In this document: positions 10,164 through 12,930 of the stretch, one piece after another | Layout: each line of letters opens with the position of its first letter | Numbering within the stretch: position 1 is the stretch's first letter | Assembly (NCBI GenBank): GCA_023485825.1 | Contig: JAMCZF010000005.1 | Coordinates: 1-12,930, forward strand | Direction: 5' to 3' | DNA: 12,930 nt | DNA from: Candidatus Martarchaeota archaeon | Lineage (GTDB): Archaea > Micrarchaeota > Micrarchaeia > Micrarchaeales > CABMGC01 | Made by a program: the position numbers and the translations under genes | Notes under the pieces: generated by a model | Database searches by the model: none | Told to the model about the DNA's origin: nothing | What the model saw: the letters and a program-made list of their open reading frames with translations, nothing else

Positions 10164-12930
10164 ATGTCAGGGAATCCGGATGAAAACAGCATCAACCTCA
10201 CGGCTCCCGTCATCGCCACGCTCATTGCCATTGCAGCGTTCCTCTCCTTCGCGGTTGCGGCTGCGCAGGGCGCGCCGCAGCAGCTCAACGGAACGGCATC
10301 CGGCGCGCCGCAGATGTACTTGCCGCCGAACCAAAGCCAAATGCTGGATTATCCGCACGCGCAGGCATACCAGCCACCAAACTCATTAGGCTCAAGCGGC
10401 GGCCTGCAGGGGCTCACGCAGCAGCTCAACGATTTCCTTGCCAACGCATTCAACAGCCTTGCGAATGACCAGTACCTGTATGCGGAGACCAGTTCGCTGT
10501 CGCAGCCCGGCAGCATGTCCATACAGCTGTCATCCACGAGCGTGCCTGTCACTGTCGGCGGGGTGACAACGTACGTGACATTGCCCCCGATGAACATTAC
10601 TTACTTCATACCGAATTCCCTGAGCGATGCTATAACAAACCAGCTTTCAGCGATACTCCAGCAGGCCACGGCCGAGACGATGGCGCAGCTCCAGGGCAAG
10701 ATACAGCTTGACATACAGTCAGTGCTCCAGGGCGACGGCTTCACCGCAGGGTTCCAGCTGTCAGCAAGCCTGTCCGCAGCAGCATCAGGGGTGATAAGCA
10801 CGGGCCTTGACGGGGCAATGACCCCTGTCATGCAGGGCCAGGTGGGCAACGTAATCACGCCGCAGACTATCCTGAGCATGGAGAGCAGCATATACCTCGG
10901 CCTTCTGGCAAGCATACCGGGCCAGCTCTATAACGCCCTGTCGAATGGCCTGAAATATCAGAGCCAGGATTACTCCTACGGCGCCAAGAATACGTCCTAT
11001 GTGGCGAACGCACTGACATGGGCCGTGGTGAACGGCCTGCCTGCTATAATAGACTCTTCAACGTACTCGAACCTGGTGCAGTATGAGGGCAAGAAGTTCA
11101 CCCTGTCCAACGCGACTGACGCGGCCTCCAGGATAATGTCGGACGCCATATGGGGCGTATCGCAGTCGGTAAGCCAGTTCGTGAAGAATAACCTGAACGT
11201 CACCCAGATAGCCAACCAGATGATCCAAAACTTCACATACTACAACTACTCCAAGGGCGCGCAGGCCTTCGCCGACTCCCTCAACCAGAACCTCTTCGGC
11301 CCGTTCATGGCGCAGATGCAGGGCATGTTCGGCGGCGGCTTCGACGCGAGCCTGGGAACAAGCATACAGGCGTACACCAGCTCCTACATAGGCGCTAGCG
11401 CCAACGGAAACGCAAACTATTACGCTGGCGCAGGAGTTCTGGGCAACCTCGGGGGCCAATTTTCATCAGAGTTCTCGGGCCTCTTCAACTCCAATCTCGC
11501 GGCATCGCTTTCCGAGGGCCTTGGGTCTGCACTGTCATCATCGATAGCCGGCGCGCTGTCCTCGCAGCTCGCAGGCTCGCTCAGCAGCTCCATCGCAGGC
11601 GGCATAAGCGGCGCCCTGTCTTCAGGCTTCGCGGACTCGCTGGCCTCGCAGCTCTCTTCGGCGCTTTCCAACGGCCTCGGCAGCTCGCTGTCATCTTCGA
11701 TATCGGCCAGCGCATCGTCCAGCTTTGCAGCTGTGATGGGCGGCGCAATGAGCGGCCAATACGGGCAAAGCAAGGGAAGCACATTCGCAGGGCAGCTCCA
11801 GAAGGACCTTGGCGCGAACCTGTTTTCATCGCTGAGCAGCTCGCTGGCAGGTTCGCTCCAAAGCAACCTGCAGTCTGCATTGCAGTCGTCAATAGGTGCA
11901 GCCATACAGCAGAACCTGGAGCAAGGACTCCAGAGCTCTCTCCAGACGTCATTGACGCAGATGCTCAACAACAGCGGCGTGTTCTCGCAATTCCAGCGAA
12001 CGCTTGACAACTCGCTCGTGACGAGCCTCGGCGAGGACCTGCAGAATACGCTGAACAGGACATTCGAGACGTCGCTCAACAACTCGATTCAGAGCTCGCT
12101 GCAGGCGCTGACCAACGGCGGCGTGGGCCACGTCTCCCTGTCGTACGCGACATCGTGGATGACCTCGACGGTGGCGTCTGCGGTCACATCAAACCTGCAA
12201 AGATACCTGCCGAGCGGCCTCGCGACCGCGCTGAGCTTCTCCCTCGGCACATCGCTCATGACTGCATTCTCAAGCACCTCGTCGTCTTTGAGCAGCGCGA
12301 TAAGCACGTCTATTGCGACGTCGCTCACGCAGCAGTTAAGCTCTGCGGTATCCAGCGGCATAGGCGCCGGGATAGGCCAGGGCCTCAGCGCCGGAATCGG
12401 CGACTCTCTGCAGTCGGTATTCCAGGAATCCCTCGGCGCAGACATATCCGGCGCATTGGGAAGCTCGCTGCAGGGCACGTTCGGCGCGGGCGGGTCGGCA
12501 GGCGCTCTCGGAATTGCAACAAGCTCCCTGGGCGCCGCGACAACGTCCATGTTCGGATCATCCTTCCTCGGCTCCATACAGGAGGGCATAGGCAGCGGCT
12601 TCGGCACCAGCGGCGACGCTACGGTCTTCGGCGGCTCAAGTGCGGGATTCAGCGCCGGCCTCGGCAATGGCCTCGGGGGCGCGCTGAGCGGGGCGCTCGG
12701 CGCCGGCTTCGCCCAGCCCTTCTCGGGCTTCCTTAACGGCAACTTCACAAAAACGCTCGGCGCGGGGCTCGGGGACGTCCTCGGCAGGACCCTCGGACAG
12801 GCATTCGGCGATACTATATCCAATACGCTAAACGACGCGTTCGGCAAGGCGCTGGGCTGGGGCAAGGACTTTGTGCGCGCCCTCGGCGACGGCATATCAA
12901 ACACGACCCAAAAGTCAGTGGAGGAGTACC
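10164..12930 (+). CDS. Giant exported protein with tetrapeptide-periodic repeats, 3' end outside window
   Basis: The frame is open for 922 codons and runs off the window. The ATG at 10164 directly follows an in-frame TAA, so the start is certain. Residues 14-34 are hydrophobic and end in AVAAA, fitting a signal peptide or anchor. Residues 35-430 are rich in Gln, Ser, Ala, Asn and Leu with several N-glycosylation sequons. Four blocks then repeat a strict tetrad, one L/I/F (rarely V or M) followed by three mostly small or polar residues (Ser, Gly, Ala, Gln, Asn): 433-604 (43 units), 610-649 (10), 709-776 (17) and 829-900 (18). I saw no cysteine, and charged residues are rare except towards the end. 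It is not a heptad coiled coil, pentapeptide repeat or TPR. A filament, surface fibre or membrane-associated scaffold is possible; function unknown. Confidence 0.85.
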   Translation, partial: MSGNPDENSINLTAPVIATLIAIAAFLSFAVAAAQGAPQQLNGTASGAPQMYLPPNQSQMLDYPHAQAYQPPNSLGSSGGLQGLTQQLNDFLANAFNSLANDQYLYAETSSLSQPGSMSIQLSSTSVPVTVGGVTTYVTLPPMNITYFIPNSLSDAITNQLSAILQQATAETMAQLQGKIQLDIQSVLQGDGFTAGFQLSASLSAAASGVISTGLDGAMTPVMQGQVGNVITPQTILSMESSIYLGLLASIPGQLYNALSNGLKYQSQDYSYGAKNTSYVANALTWAVVNGLPAIIDSSTYSNLVQYEGKKFTLSNATDAASRIMSDAIWGVSQSVSQFVKNNLNVTQIANQMIQNFTYYNYSKGAQAFADSLNQNLFGPFMAQMQGMFGGGFDASLGTSIQAYTSSYIGASANGNANYYAGAGVLGNLGGQFSSEFSGLFNSNLAASLSEGLGSALSSSIAGALSSQLAGSLSSSIAGGISGALSSGFADSLASQLSSALSNGLGSSLSSSISASASSSFAAVMGGAMSGQYGQSKGSTFAGQLQKDLGANLFSSLSSSLAGSLQSNLQSALQSSIGAAIQQNLEQGLQSSLQTSLTQMLNNSGVFSQFQRTLDNSLVTSLGEDLQNTLNRTFETSLNNSIQSSLQALTNGGVGHVSLSYATSWMTSTVASAVTSNLQRYLPSGLATALSFSLGTSLMTAFSSTSSSLSSAISTSIATSLTQQLSSAVSSGIGAGIGQGLSAGIGDSLQSVFQESLGADISGALGSSLQGTFGAGGSAGALGIATSSLGAATTSMFGSSFLGSIQEGIGSGFGTSGDATVFGGSSAGFSAGLGNGLGGALSGALGAGFAQPFSGFLNGNFTKTLGAGLGDVLGRTLGQAFGDTISNTLNDAFGKALGWGKDFVRALGDGISNTTQKSVEEY
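11460..12863 (+). repeat. Tetrad (12-base) repeat blocks within the giant protein
   Basis: Hydrophobic codons recur every 12 bases in phase. Block 1 runs 11460-11975 with 43 units; only A at 11712, Y at 11760 and K at 11772 depart from L/I/F/M. Block 2 is 11991-12110, 10 units, after a five-residue phase break. Block 3 is 12288-12491, 17 units. Block 4 is 12648-12863, 18 units. The DNA itself is not an exact repeat, although words such as AGCTCGCTG recur, so the pattern is kept at protein level. Position 2 is mostly Ser in block 1, and mostly Gly or Ser in blocks 3 and 4. Confidence 0.85.

Noticed and set aside
11460..12863. CRISPR array or DNA-level satellite
   Set aside because: The 12-base regularity is in codon positions, not in identical DNA units, and there are no spacers.
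12089..12904. Minus-strand ORF of 271 codons in the giant protein region, with others at 11420-12082 and 12155-12736
   Set aside because: They are antisense or out of frame to the continuous 922-codon frame whose product shows a regular repeat. Their own composition is the Ser/Ala/Pro/Glu-rich complement of that repeat.

Overview
The window looks archaeal. Six of the seven transcription starts I can propose sit behind A/T-rich TATA boxes at archaeal spacing, and one gene appears leaderless. The helicase is an Lhr-type enzyme and the phosphoesterase resembles the archaeal SbcD/Mre11-related family. Several predicted exported proteins are full of N-glycosylation sequons. Codon use favours ATA for Ile and AGG for Arg. 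A DPANN lineage such as Micrarchaeota is a guess from this style of sequence; there is no rRNA or marker gene here to place it.

Layout. 1-100: strongly nested inverted repeats that could fold into a structured RNA, function unknown. 154-1173 (-): membrane-anchored, Ser/Thr-rich, glycosylated exported protein. 1174-1520: non-coding region with two divergent promoters, a tandem 9-bp repeat and small hairpins. 1521-2735 (+): winged-helix + receiver + degenerate GGDEF-like protein. 2741-3076 (-): small very basic protein whose stop codon faces the previous one inside a hairpin. 3172-4338 (-): second exported, N-glycosylated protein with eight cysteines. 4339-4601: divergent promoter region with nested dyads. 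4602-8484 (+): compact three-gene operon for an Lhr helicase, a metallophosphoesterase and an RNase HI. 8562-10088 (+): TPR-AAA+ ATPase with its own promoter. 10164-12930 (+): a giant exported protein running off the window, open for 922 codons.

How the genes relate. The helicase, phosphoesterase and RNase H overlap or nearly abut, which suggests one nucleic-acid repair or RNA:DNA-hybrid module. It recalls the bacterial operon pairing Lhr with an MPE-type nuclease, but without a ligase. The other genes mostly have their own promoters and concern signalling (receiver protein), protein remodelling (TPR-AAA+) and the cell surface (three exported proteins).

The most unusual object is the giant protein. 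Large parts of it follow a strict four-residue periodicity, with an aliphatic or aromatic residue followed by three mainly small or polar residues. I count 88 tetrads in four blocks, the longest of 43 consecutive units. I do not recognise this as a known repeat family.
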